A stretch of 64,000 bases of DNA from Janthinobacterium lividum (GTDB lineage: Bacteria > Pseudomonadota > Gammaproteobacteria > Burkholderiales > Burkholderiaceae_D), in the NCBI RefSeq assembly GCF_034424625.1, contig NZ_CP139976.1, forward strand, positions 806,001 to 870,000, given 5' to 3'. Shown here in pieces: positions 54,520 through 63,058 of the stretch. The notes beneath the pieces are model-generated. The model had not been told where the DNA came from. It did not search any database and saw only the letters and a program-made list of their open reading frames with translations. The position numbers and the translations under genes are program-made. Every line of letters starts with the position of its first letter. The stretch's first letter is position 1.

Positions 54520-55319
54520 CCACTCGCCGCCTGCCGCTGCCCCGTCTGCTCCTGCAGGCGCTGGCGGTAGGCGCTGGGGGGAACGCCCATGCGTTCGCGA
54601 AAGGCGGTGGCGAAGTTGCCCGCGTTGTGAAAGCCGATCAGCAGGGCGATATCCTGCACGTCGATGTCCGTCTGCTGCAGCAATTCCACGCCGCGGGCAA
54701 TGCGCGCTTCGCGGATGAAGGCGAAGACCGTCATGCCCGTTTGCTCGCGGAACATCAGCGTCAGCTTTTCGCGGTAGGTGCCCACGCTGCGGGCGATTTC
54801 GGACAGGTTCGGCAGGCTGCCCAGGTTGTCGAGGATCAGCTGTTTGACCGCATTGACGAACACCAGGTCGGGATGCTGCAGCTTGTCGCTGATCGGCGCC
54901 GTTGTTGGCAAGGTACTGTTGCTTTTACGCATCAAACCCAGGTGGATATGGATGCGCGCGGCCAGTTCTTCCGGCGTGAACGGCTTCGAAATGTAGTCGA
55001 CGCCCCCCACCTGCAAGCCCATGATGCGTTCCTTGGCGGCATCGGCGCCGCTGAGAAAGATCACGGGAATCTCTTCCGTTTCGGGATTGGCCTTGAGCAG
55101 ACGGCATGCCGTGTAGCCATCCATCTCGGGCATGCGCACATCGAGCAGGATCAGGTCGGGATGCGTGGCCAATGCCAGCTGGTAGCCCTGGTAGCCATTG
55201 AAGGCAATGCTGAAACGGTAGGGCTGCTCGCTGAGCAGCTCCATCAGCATGCGCTGCTCGAACGCGGAATCATCCACGATCAAGATGTTTTTTTTGATGG
55301 TTTCGCTGGTCAATGGCAT
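54516..55319 (-). CDS. response regulator with AraC-type DNA-binding domain
   Basis: The 267-residue protein combines a REC domain and an AraC helix-turn-helix pair. REC has ILIVDDSAF with the acidic pair, phospho-acceptor Asp in LILLDVRMPEMDGY (about residue 59), and Lys in YISKPF. The AraC part spans about 165-260 (NLSEIARSVGTYREKLTLMFREQTGMTVFAFIREARI...IGFHNAGNFATAFRERMG). No histidine kinase is adjacent, so it is an orphan. It lies head-to-head with the pilus operon across a 349-bp gap and is a candidate regulator of that operon. Confidence 0.9.
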   Translation of the reverse strand: MPLTSETIKKNILIVDDSAFEQRMLMELLSEQPYRFSIAFNGYQGYQLALATHPDLILLDVRMPEMDGYTACRLLKANPETEEIPVIFLSGADAAKERIMGLQVGGVDYISKPFTPEELAARIHIHLGLMRKSNSTLPTTAPISDKLQHPDLVFVNAVKQLILDNLGSLPNLSEIARSVGTYREKLTLMFREQTGMTVFAFIREARIARGVELLQQTDIDVQDIALLIGFHNAGNFATAFRERMGVPPSAYRQRLQEQTGQRQAASG

Positions 55320-55668
55320 GGCATGGATGACTTAACCAAAAAGCAAGTTGTGGCTTATTATGCCTCGCTTTTTCTTTTTTTTCTGCTTTTCTCGTATTTC
55401 AAAAGATGTTTCTCCGCGAGAAGAAGCGCGGATTTCCCAGATCGCCAATAATTCACTCATGCATTGATTTTAAGCAATGTCGATTGCCAAAAAATCTGTT
55501 TTGCCAATGCTGCAAATAATGCCGGAGTCCCTTGATTCCTGACTCCCGGCGCAAGTATTTTGTCGTCCTGGTTTGCGTGCCCAAGAAAACGCCGGCAATA
55601 CCGTGACTATCCTCGACGCCCTCCATATTGGCGGGCTCATTAATGATGTTTCATCATCAGGAGGTATC
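55320..55668 (+). other. gap between REC-AraC regulator and pilus operon
   Basis: This 349-bp gap is unusually AT-rich for the window in its first half. It holds an imperfect hairpin (GCCGGAGTC, 55521-55529, with GACTCCCGGC, 55541-55550) and a small hairpin ATGATG-TTT-CATCAT (55643-55657) directly before the AGGAGG site. The gap probably contains the divergent promoters; none is clear. Confidence 0.5.
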
Positions 55669-56199
55669 ATGTTGCGAGTTATTTTTCCCCGCCTTATCGT
55701 TGCTGCCAGCGTGGCCATTGCCGCCACGGCGCTCCTGCCTCGTGGCGCCGACGCAGCCGTGTATCTGAATGGCAGCGCCAGCACCACCTTTGACGTCACC
55801 CTGAAAATCATCGCCAATTGCACCATCGCGGCGGCCAATCTCGACTTTGGCCAAAGTCAGGGCGTACTGGCTACTGCCGTGAACGTCAATACGACCGTGA
55901 ACGTCACCTGCACCAATACCACGCTGTATAACGTGGGCTTGACGGCCGGCTCCGGTACCGGCTCGACCGGCACCACGCGCTATATGAGCGGCACGGGCGG
56001 CAACCTGGGGACGGTGCAATTCAATCTGTACCAGACGGCAGGCAGCACCTTGTGGGGCGATACCCAGGGCACGAATACCGTCGGCGGCACCGGCAACGGC
56101 TCATCGCAGCCGATCACGGTGTACGGCAATATTCCGCCGCAAGCGACACCGGCCCCCGATACCTACAAGTCGACGATCACGGCTACCGTTTACTTTTAA
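55669..56199 (+). CDS. archaic chaperone-usher (Csu-type) pilin, spore coat U domain
   Basis: The 176-residue protein has a signal peptide (about residues 1-29) and one spore coat protein U domain: FDVTLKIIANCTIAAANLDFGQSQG, later SSQPITVYGNIPPQ, and the C-terminal strand STITATVYF. Such subunits polymerise by donor-strand exchange to form CsuA/B-like thin pili. The ribosome binding site AGGAGG is strong. The next gene (chaperone) starts 13 bases after its stop. Confidence 0.92.
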   Translation: MLRVIFPRLIVAASVAIAATALLPRGADAAVYLNGSASTTFDVTLKIIANCTIAAANLDFGQSQGVLATAVNVNTTVNVTCTNTTLYNVGLTAGSGTGSTGTTRYMSGTGGNLGTVQFNLYQTAGSTLWGDTQGTNTVGGTGNGSSQPITVYGNIPPQATPAPDTYKSTITATVYF

Positions 56200-56211
56200 G
56201 CCAGGCGCTGC

Positions 56212-56940
56212 GTGAAGGCCTGTGCTGCTTCCCTGATGAAAGGCGTGCTGGCATTGCTGGCTTGCTGCGCTGCGGGCGCGCACGGCGCCAGCCTGCAGAT
56301 TTCGCCGGTGACGCTCAATTTGCGCGCCGCACAGAGTGCGGCCGGCATCAGCCTGCAAAACCTCGGCGACCAGCCCATCTACGGGCAGGTGCGCGTGTTC
56401 GTCTGGGATCAGCGCGATGGCGAGGAAACGCTGGCGCCGACGCAGGAACTGGTGGCCAGTCCGCCGATCGTCGAAATCGCCGCCAACAGCCGGCAGACGA
56501 TCCGCCTGGTGCGTGCCCAGGCTGGCCCTGTCGCGCAGGAAAAGACGTATCGCGTGCTCATCGATGAAGTCAGCCGCGAAGATGAGGCGGGCCGCAGCGG
56601 CGTCGATATCCGCCTGCGCTACTCGGTGCCCGTGTTCGTGCTGCCGGCCGGTGCGCCGGGCAAGGAAGTGCTCGACTGGCAAGTGTTCCGCGAACAGGGC
56701 GAGTGGATGTTGCGTGTCAAGAACAGCGGCAATTTCCATGCGCAGATCGGTGCGATGACATTGACGAATCAGGCGGGCAAGGAGTTTGTCATCAGCAAGG
56801 GGCTGTTTGGTTATGTCCTGGCGGCACGCATGCGCGTATGGCGCCTGCCCGTTGCCAGGGAGGCTGAACTGGATGGGCCGTTGAGTATTGCGGTAAATGT
56901 GAATGCCAAGGCACTCATTGCCAAGAATTCGACACCTTGA
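56212..56940 (+). CDS. pilus assembly chaperone, archaic type
   Basis: The 242-residue periplasmic chaperone has a signal peptide (ending GAHGA, about residue 25) and PapD-like immunoglobulin domains. These include SLQISPVTLNLRAAQSAAGISLQNLG, the G1-strand region with PPIVEIAANSRQTIRLVR, and YRVLIDEV. It holds pilin subunits until delivery to the usher. The start is either GTG at 56212 or ATG at 56236; the GTG follows AGG at six-base spacing. Confidence 0.9.
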   Translation: MKACAASLMKGVLALLACCAAGAHGASLQISPVTLNLRAAQSAAGISLQNLGDQPIYGQVRVFVWDQRDGEETLAPTQELVASPPIVEIAANSRQTIRLVRAQAGPVAQEKTYRVLIDEVSREDEAGRSGVDIRLRYSVPVFVLPAGAPGKEVLDWQVFREQGEWMLRVKNSGNFHAQIGAMTLTNQAGKEFVISKGLFGYVLAARMRVWRLPVAREAELDGPLSIAVNVNAKALIAKNSTP

Positions 56941-56997
56941 ACATGGCTGCCATGACGGGCCGGCTTGCTGCGCGCCTAGGGCGCAAGCGGCGAAACC

Positions 56998-59349
56998 ATG
57001 AAATGCGTCCTGGCATCCTTGCTGCTGCTGGCCATGGCGCCGCTGGCCAGGGCCGATGCGGCGGCCGTGACGGGCGCCGATCCGGGTCCCGCCAGCTTGC
57101 CCAGCGATCCGGCGGCGCCGAATGAACTGTATCTGGAGGTCACTGTGAATGCTGAATCAACCGGGCTGATCTTGCGCTTTACCCAGGTGGGCAAAGGCTT
57201 GCGCAGCAGTGTGGCGAACCTGCAGCAGCTGGGGCTGGACCCGGCGCGCCTGGGCGCATCCGGTCAGGCCGAGGTGGCGCTCGATGCGATTCCCGGACTT
57301 CGCTATGACTATGATGCGGCGCGCCAGAGCGTGTCGCTGCAGGTGGCGGACGACTTGCGCTCGCCTTACCGCATCAGCGCGCGCACGGCGGCGCAGACGC
57401 CGCCATCGCGCGTCACGCCCGGTGCCGTGCTCAATTACGAAGCGTATGCGGAGCTGGGCCAGACGCGGCGCGCCGCCATCTTCAACGATTTGCGTTATTT
57501 TAATGACAGCGGCGTCTTCAGCAATACCGGCACGGTGAACCTGGGGTCGGACCAGCGCAAATACATGCGCTTTGACACCTTCTGGAGCCACGCGGACCCC
57601 GAGACCTTGCAAACGTGGCAGGTGGGCGACCTGATTTCCTCGTCGCTCAGCTGGAGCCGCGCCGTGCGCGTCGGCGGCCTGCAGTGGCGCAAGAATTTCC
57701 AGCTGCGCCCTGACCTGCTGACCTTTCCTGTCGCTTCCGTCGATGGCACGGCGCTCGTGCCTTCGTCGCTGAGCCTGTATGTCAACGGCGTGCAGCAATA
57801 TGCTGCCAGCGTACCCAGCGGTCCATTTGTACTGAACCAGGTGGCCGGCATCAATGGCGCCGGGCAAGCCACCATCATCACGCGCGATGCGCTGGGGCGC
57901 AGCGTGACGACCGTGCTGCCCCTGTATGTCGATACGCGCATGCTGGCCGGCGGCTTGAGCGATTACTCGGTCGAGGCGGGCGCCGTGCGGCGCGACTATG
58001 GCCGCCGCCTGTTCGGCTATGAACGGCAACTGGTCGCCAGCGCTTCCGGTCGCCACGGCGTCAGCGATAATTTGACGATTGAAGGCCATGCGGAACTGGC
58101 CGCCGGCCTGTATCAGGCGGGGGCGGGCGCACTGGTGCGGCTGGGCCAGGCGGGCGTGCTCAACGGTTCGCTGTCGGCCAGCGCCGGCCACAGCCGTGGC
58201 GTGCAGCTGGGCGCCGGCTACCAGTACATGGGGCCGCGCTTCAGCGTGGATGCGCAAAGCGTGCGCGCCAGCGCCGGGTTTGGCGACCTGGCCTCGCGCG
58301 ACGGCAGCCCCGTGGTGCGCGCGGCGGACCGCCTTACCGTCAGCCTGCCATTGCCGGCAGGAAGCAGCATCAGCAGCAGCTACATCAGCTACCGCACGCC
58401 TGGCGCGCCGCCATCGAAGCTGGCCACCTTTGGCTATTCGGCCACCCTGTTTCACGGCCTGTTCTTCAACGCCAGCCTGTTCCAGGACTTGCGGCAACGC
58501 GAGAAACGGGGCTTCTACTTTGGCCTGAGCATGGCCTTCGACAACAATCTGGCCATCAGCGTGAACGGCAGCCGGCAGAACGGCGAGAGCGGCCGCAGCA
58601 TCAGCGCACAGCGCGCGGCGGACTTTGGCGGCGGCTTCGGTTGGAACTTGCAGGCCGGTACGGCGGGCAGCAATGCCTACCGCCAGGCGCAGGTGGAATA
58701 CCTGGGCAATGACGGCCGCGTGAGCGCGCGCACGCAAAGCAGCAGCATGGGCAATGCCTCCTCGCTGGGTGCGGCTGGCGCGCTGGTGCTGATGGATGGC
58801 CATATCGAGACGGCGCGCCAGGTGGGCAACGGTTTTGCGCTGGTTTCCACGGGTGGCGTGGGCAATATTCCTGTGCTGCATGAAAACCGCCAGATCGGCG
58901 TGACGGGCAGGAGCGGCTATCTGCTGGTGCCGAATTTGAATCCCTATGGCAATAACCAGATCAGCATCGCCACGGATGAACTCGATGTTGACGCGCGGGT
59001 ACCCGTGAGCAATATCAATGTCGTGCCGCAACATCTGGCGGGCGTGCTGGCGGCCTTTCCCATCGATCGCTACAGCGCGGCCACCGTCATCGTCCAGGAT
59101 GCGCAGGGCAGGCCGCTGGCCACGGGCTTGCCCGTGTTGCACGTCCAAAGCGGCAAGCAGACGGTGGTGGGATTTGACGGCATCGTTTTCGTCGATGATC
59201 TGCTTGAGCAGAATCAGCTGCAAGTTGGCGAGGGCGACAGCGCCTGCACGGTGCGTTTTGCCTATGCGCGTCCGGCGGCGGGCGGCTTGCCCGTGATCGG
59301 GCCGCTGCACTGCGTTAGCGCTGCTGCCGGCGCCGGGGCAGGCCGCTGA
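56998..59349 (+). CDS. outer-membrane usher protein, archaic type
   Basis: The 783-residue usher has a signal peptide (about residues 1-20), an N-terminal chaperone-binding domain (LYLEVTVNAESTGLILRFTQ), and a beta-barrel pore with plug (about 180-650). C-terminal domains follow with FVDDLLEQNQLQVGEG. It secretes and assembles the pilin. The length is within the range of Csu-type ushers. It starts 57 bases after the chaperone and overlaps the adhesin gene by one base (TGATG). Confidence 0.93.
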   Translation: MKCVLASLLLLAMAPLARADAAAVTGADPGPASLPSDPAAPNELYLEVTVNAESTGLILRFTQVGKGLRSSVANLQQLGLDPARLGASGQAEVALDAIPGLRYDYDAARQSVSLQVADDLRSPYRISARTAAQTPPSRVTPGAVLNYEAYAELGQTRRAAIFNDLRYFNDSGVFSNTGTVNLGSDQRKYMRFDTFWSHADPETLQTWQVGDLISSSLSWSRAVRVGGLQWRKNFQLRPDLLTFPVASVDGTALVPSSLSLYVNGVQQYAASVPSGPFVLNQVAGINGAGQATIITRDALGRSVTTVLPLYVDTRMLAGGLSDYSVEAGAVRRDYGRRLFGYERQLVASASGRHGVSDNLTIEGHAELAAGLYQAGAGALVRLGQAGVLNGSLSASAGHSRGVQLGAGYQYMGPRFSVDAQSVRASAGFGDLASRDGSPVVRAADRLTVSLPLPAGSSISSSYISYRTPGAPPSKLATFGYSATLFHGLFFNASLFQDLRQREKRGFYFGLSMAFDNNLAISVNGSRQNGESGRSISAQRAADFGGGFGWNLQAGTAGSNAYRQAQVEYLGNDGRVSARTQSSSMGNASSLGAAGALVLMDGHIETARQVGNGFALVSTGGVGNIPVLHENRQIGVTGRSGYLLVPNLNPYGNNQISIATDELDVDARVPVSNINVVPQHLAGVLAAFPIDRYSAATVIVQDAQGRPLATGLPVLHVQSGKQTVVGFDGIVFVDDLLEQNQLQVGEGDSACTVRFAYARPAAGGLPVIGPLHCVSAAAGAGAGR

Positions 59350-60356
59350 TGCGCCGCCTGCTGTTATCGCTGACTCTGCTGCTGGGCTGCGCCTGGGGCA
59401 GCGTGGCGCAGGCGGCAGACACCTGCACGGTCAGCATGACGAATATCAATTTCGGCGCCGTCAGCCCGATTTCCGGCACCGATTACGTGGCGCAGGCCAC
59501 GGGCACCTTCAGCTGCCTGTTTTCGTCGCTGAACCTGGGGCAGTTGCTCACGCCCAATGCGCAAGTGTGCATCTCGCTGGGGCTGGGCACGAATTCCACG
59601 TCGGCCCTGCCGCGCAAGCTGGGCAACGGCAGCAATCGCATGGAGTACAACGTGTACGTGGACAATTCGTATGCGACGGCGAAGATCTGGGGCGGCGCCG
59701 GCGTGACGGGCGCGCCGTCGACCTTCGGCATGATCCTGTCGGCCGGCTTGCTGGCGCCGCCCGGCACGTATTCCACCACCTTTACCGTGTACGCAAAGAT
59801 CCCCGCCGGCACGGCCCTGGCCGCCGTGCCCACGGTCGCCAATGCCAATACCGCCTATACGTCGAGCTTTGCCGGCGTGGGCACCTATACCTACACCACG
59901 TATGGCCTCATCAACCTGCAGGGGTGCACGGCCAGCAGCGGCAGCTTCGGTTTCACGGTGAATGCCACGGCCATCAACGATTGCACCATCACGGCCACGC
60001 CGATGGCGTTTGCGAACGCTTCCATCCTGACGGGCAACCTGCGCAGCACCAGCACCTTGTCCGTGCGTTGCGTGAACAACAATGCCTACCAGATTGCCCT
60101 CAACGGCGGCAGCGTGGCGCTTAATGTGGCCAACCGGCAAATGAAGAACACCGTCACCACGGACAAGGTCAGTTACCTGCTGTCAGCCACCCTCGACGGT
60201 GCGCCATGGGGCGATGGCACGGCTGGCACCAGCATGGTGACAGGCACGGGTACGGGCGCCAGCGTGCCGCTGACGATCTACGGCCGCGTGCCGGCGCAGG
60301 TGTCGCCGCGTCCCGGCGACTACAAGGATACGGTGACGGCAACGATTTATTTTTAG
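59349..60356 (+). CDS. two-domain spore coat U tip adhesin (CsuE-like)
   Basis: The 335-residue protein has a signal peptide and two spore coat U-type domains: the first with CTVSMTNINFGAVSPISGTDY, the second with NDCTITATPMAFANASILTGN, ending in DTVTATIYF. A two-domain subunit at the operon end matches CsuE, the tip adhesin of archaic pili. The stop overlaps that of the convergent mini-pilin gene by four bases. It is translationally coupled to the usher. Confidence 0.9.
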   Translation: MRRLLLSLTLLLGCAWGSVAQAADTCTVSMTNINFGAVSPISGTDYVAQATGTFSCLFSSLNLGQLLTPNAQVCISLGLGTNSTSALPRKLGNGSNRMEYNVYVDNSYATAKIWGGAGVTGAPSTFGMILSAGLLAPPGTYSTTFTVYAKIPAGTALAAVPTVANANTAYTSSFAGVGTYTYTTYGLINLQGCTASSGSFGFTVNATAINDCTITATPMAFANASILTGNLRSTSTLSVRCVNNNAYQIALNGGSVALNVANRQMKNTVTTDKVSYLLSATLDGAPWGDGTAGTSMVTGTGTGASVPLTIYGRVPAQVSPRPGDYKDTVTATIYF

Positions 60357-60589
60357 AACGTGACGGTGACGAGGTCGGCGCCCGATGGCGTTGCCTGCTG
60401 GAGCAGCAGATAGGGCGTGTTGTGCTGGCAGCGTACCTGGGCGCCGCCGCGCTGCGAGACGATGGTGCACGCATCGTGGACAACGAAGGTGGCCTGGAAC
60501 GATGCGGAAGAGACGGTACCGGCGGTGGTGGTCTGGCAAACGGCAAGGGCAAACAGGGCTGGCAGTACGGCAAGCTTCAAAGGAGTCAT
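60353..60589 (-). CDS. miniature secreted pilin-like protein
   Basis: This 78-residue protein converges on the adhesin gene. It has a signal peptide (MTPLKLAVLPALFALAVCQTT region, cleaved near TAG). It then has FQATFVVHDACTIVS, like the N-terminal strand of spore coat U subunits, and ends in LVTVTF, like their C-terminal strand. The central part of a normal subunit is missing. It may be a termination or capping subunit, or a decayed one. The ATG at 60589 is the most likely start. Confidence 0.55.
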   Translation of the reverse strand: MTPLKLAVLPALFALAVCQTTTAGTVSSASFQATFVVHDACTIVSQRGGAQVRCQHNTPYLLLQQATPSGADLVTVTF

Positions 60590-60843
60590 CTTGGATGCAT
60601 CTGGCGAAAAACGGGCGTGGTCAGCGACGCCGCATGGCAAGGCTGACACCATTTTTCGTACCGGGTTGAGGGGGACAGAACGAGCCATGATTGTACTGGA
60701 ACAAGAAAAGTGTGAGTTTGTGCGTATTTTCAGGCCGCCATCATGGGGTGAGCGTAGCTTTCAAGATGATAGTAACTAAGTTTCCGTATTGCAACTGAAA
60801 TACTTTTTCGATTGTTGTGTTGAATCAACGTGAGGAGATGGCC

Positions 60844-61401
60844 ATGAAACATACCAACTTTAATAATTTGCCTTGCCCGATTGCTCGCAGCCTGGGCAAG
60901 GTGGGTGAATGGTGGAGCATCCTCATCCTGCGCGAAGCGTTTTATGGCAAGACGCGCTTCGACGAATTTGAAAAAAGCCTCAAGATCGCGCCCACCATCC
61001 TGACGCGCCGCCTGGCCGACCTGGTGGAAGGGGGCTTGATGACGCGCCGCCTGTATTGCGCCAAGCCGCCCCGCTACGACTATGTGCTGACCAAGTCCGG
61101 GCGCGCCTTCAAGCCCGTCTTGCTGGCGTTTATTGCCTGGGGTAATGAAAACTTCGCGCCAGAAGGCGCCAGCCTCGTCATCGCCAGCCGCGACACGGGC
61201 CTGGCAGCCGATCCGGTACTGGTCGACGCCACGACGGGCTTGCCCATCAATGACGAGTACTACGCATTCGCGCCAGGACCTGCCGCCAGCGACAGCATGC
61301 GCAGCATCATCCTCGATGCGGAAAAAAGCAGCGGCATCGCACCCAAGCCGAAGGCGCCGGCCGCCAACCGCGGCTGGGTGGCGGAAGGCCACCTGGCCTG
61401 A
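60844..61401 (+). CDS. HxlR family transcriptional regulator
   Basis: The 185-residue protein has the HxlR winged helix: CPIARSLGKVGEWWSILILREAFYGKTRFDEFEKSLKIAPTILTRRLADLVEGG split across residues 11-63. Cys11 is in the position used for redox sensing in some HxlR proteins. A C-terminal extension of about 80 residues is longer than in minimal members. The ATG at 60844 follows GTGAGGAG. No co-directional partner close by shows its target; the CHRD gene lies 166 bp downstream. Confidence 0.9.
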   Translation: MKHTNFNNLPCPIARSLGKVGEWWSILILREAFYGKTRFDEFEKSLKIAPTILTRRLADLVEGGLMTRRLYCAKPPRYDYVLTKSGRAFKPVLLAFIAWGNENFAPEGASLVIASRDTGLAADPVLVDATTGLPINDEYYAFAPGPAASDSMRSIILDAEKSSGIAPKPKAPAANRGWVAEGHLA

Positions 61402-61567
61402 GGATGCGCTGGCAGGCGAGCAGCAAGTTTGGCGTACAGCAAAGCGGACACGGCGGCATGGCGTTACTGTCGCACTATGCAACTCAAGTGCGGCGCAAGC
61501 CCGGCCCGGCTGTGTGGGCGGGGCAGGGCGCTAGCCGTGAGCCGATGTCCGTGAAAGGAGTACTGCG

Positions 61568-62005
61568 ATGAGCACACTGCAACAACACGCTTGCCGCGCC
61601 GCCAGCGTGCTGGCGCTGGCCGTCCTGCTGGGCGCCTGTTCCCATGGCCCGCATGAGCCGGGCGGCCATGACGTCACCTTGACGGGGGCGCAGGAAGTGC
61701 CTGCCAATACCAGCACGGCCAGCGGCAGCAGCAATCTCCGCGTCGCCCGCGATCGCAGCGTCAGCGGCGGCGTGCGCTACACGGGCATGCTGGCGACCGT
61801 CGCGCATATCCATGAAGCGCCCGCCGGCGCCAATGGTCCCGTCATCGTGCCGCTGGTGAAAACCGCCGAAGGCATGTTTGCCGTGCCGGCCGGCGCCGTG
61901 CTCACGCCGCCCCAGTATGCGAGCTACCAGGCCGGCAACCTGTACGTGAACGTGCACAGCGCCGCCTATCCGGCAGGCGAGATCCGCGCCCAGCTCAAGC
62001 CCTAG
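61568..62005 (+). CDS. CHRD-domain lipoprotein
   Basis: The 145-residue protein has a lipoprotein signal with lipobox LLGAC (Cys24). A CHRD domain follows: VTLTGAQEVPANTSTASGSSNLRV, GMLATVAHIHEAPAGANGPVIVPL, and AGEIRAQLKP at the end. CHRD domains occur in chordin and many bacterial surface proteins with no known activity. The ribosome binding site is GGAGTACTGCG before the ATG. Confidence 0.9.
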   Translation: MSTLQQHACRAASVLALAVLLGACSHGPHEPGGHDVTLTGAQEVPANTSTASGSSNLRVARDRSVSGGVRYTGMLATVAHIHEAPAGANGPVIVPLVKTAEGMFAVPAGAVLTPPQYASYQAGNLYVNVHSAAYPAGEIRAQLKP

Positions 62006-62090
62006 CCGGCCAGCGGCGTTATCCCCGAAACCTCCTTGGGCCGCGCGAGCGGCCTTTTTTTGCGCCAGGCGGCCGGTGCACGGTGCGCGC

Positions 62091-62096
62091 TACAAT
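62091..62096 (+). promoter_or_regulatory. -10-like TACAAT eight bases before the AEC transporter start
   Basis: TACAAT is followed after eight bases by ATG at 62105 with no ribosome binding site, another leaderless-type start. Confidence 0.4.
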
Positions 62097-62104
62097 GGCG
62101 CTCC

Positions 62105-63058
62105 ATGCTGACCATCCTCGCCATCACCTTTCCCTTTTTCGCCCTGGTGCTGTGCGGCTACCTGGCCGTGCGGCGCAAGCTGCTGCCGCTGGCCGCCATC
62201 GGCGGCTTGAACAGTTTTGTCCTGTACTTCGCGTTGCCCTGCATGCTGTACCGCTTCGGCGCCGCCACGCCCATCGCGCAGCTGCTCGACGCCAGCGTGT
62301 TCGGCGTCTACCTGCTGTGCGCGCTGATCATGGTGGGCGTCACCATGGCCATGACCCTGAGCCACCGCATCGACTGGAACAACGCCGCCTTCGGTGCGCT
62401 GGTGGCGGCCTTCCCGAATACGGGCTTCATGGGCGTGCCCCTGCTATTGACCTTGCTCGGCCCCCGTTCGTCTGGTCCCGTCATCGTCACCATCGTCGTC
62501 GACATGTTGATTACCAGCTCGCTGTGCATCGCCCTGTCGCGCATCGGCAGCGGCGGCGCGCACGGCAGCCGCGCCGCCGTCGTCAATGCCATGAAAGGCA
62601 TGGCCGGCAATCCGATGCCGTGGGCGATCGTGCTCGGTGCCTTGTCGTCGTGGCTGGAACTGGCCTTGCCCAAGCCGTTGATGCAGACGGTGGGCCTGCT
62701 GGCCGACGCCGCCTCGCCTGTCGCCTTGTTTACCATCGGCGCCGTGCTGGCCCGTTCGCAAATGAGCACGAGCGACCCCGCGCCCCTGGGAGAATATGTG
62801 CCCGTGGCGCTGAAAAAACTGCTGCTGCATCCGCTGCTGGTGTGGGGCATCGGCCACGCGGCCATCGCGCTGGGCGCGCCGCTCGATCCGTTCGCGCTGA
62901 CCTGCATGGTGCTGGTGGCTTGCCTGCCCAGCGCCAGCAACGTCTCGCTGCTGTCGGAACGCTTCGGCGCGAATACTGCGCGCATCGCCCGCATCATTCT
63001 GGTCTCGACGGCGCTGTCGTTCCTGACGTTTTCGGCGGCCGTCAGCTGGCTGGCGTGA
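62105..63058 (+). CDS. AEC family transporter (auxin efflux carrier type)
   Basis: The 317-residue membrane protein has about ten hydrophobic segments in two halves, with the conserved FALPCMLYRFGAA and AAFPNTGFMGVPLLL segments and the late LACLPSASNVSLL-type segment (VLVACLPSASNVSLLSERFG). AEC transporters move small organic acids or amino acids; the substrate is unknown. The gene ends at 63058, and its last 26 codons are repeated three times downstream. Confidence 0.88.
   Translation: MLTILAITFPFFALVLCGYLAVRRKLLPLAAIGGLNSFVLYFALPCMLYRFGAATPIAQLLDASVFGVYLLCALIMVGVTMAMTLSHRIDWNNAAFGALVAAFPNTGFMGVPLLLTLLGPRSSGPVIVTIVVDMLITSSLCIALSRIGSGGAHGSRAAVVNAMKGMAGNPMPWAIVLGALSSWLELALPKPLMQTVGLLADAASPVALFTIGAVLARSQMSTSDPAPLGEYVPVALKKLLLHPLLVWGIGHAAIALGAPLDPFALTCMVLVACLPSASNVSLLSERFGANTARIARIILVSTALSFLTFSAAVSWLA

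Noticed and set aside
55560-55600. GGTTTGCGTGCCC stretch considered as part of a cyclic di-GMP riboswitch
   Set aside because: The complement has a vague likeness to the GEMM core, but the paired helices and tetraloop receptor are missing.
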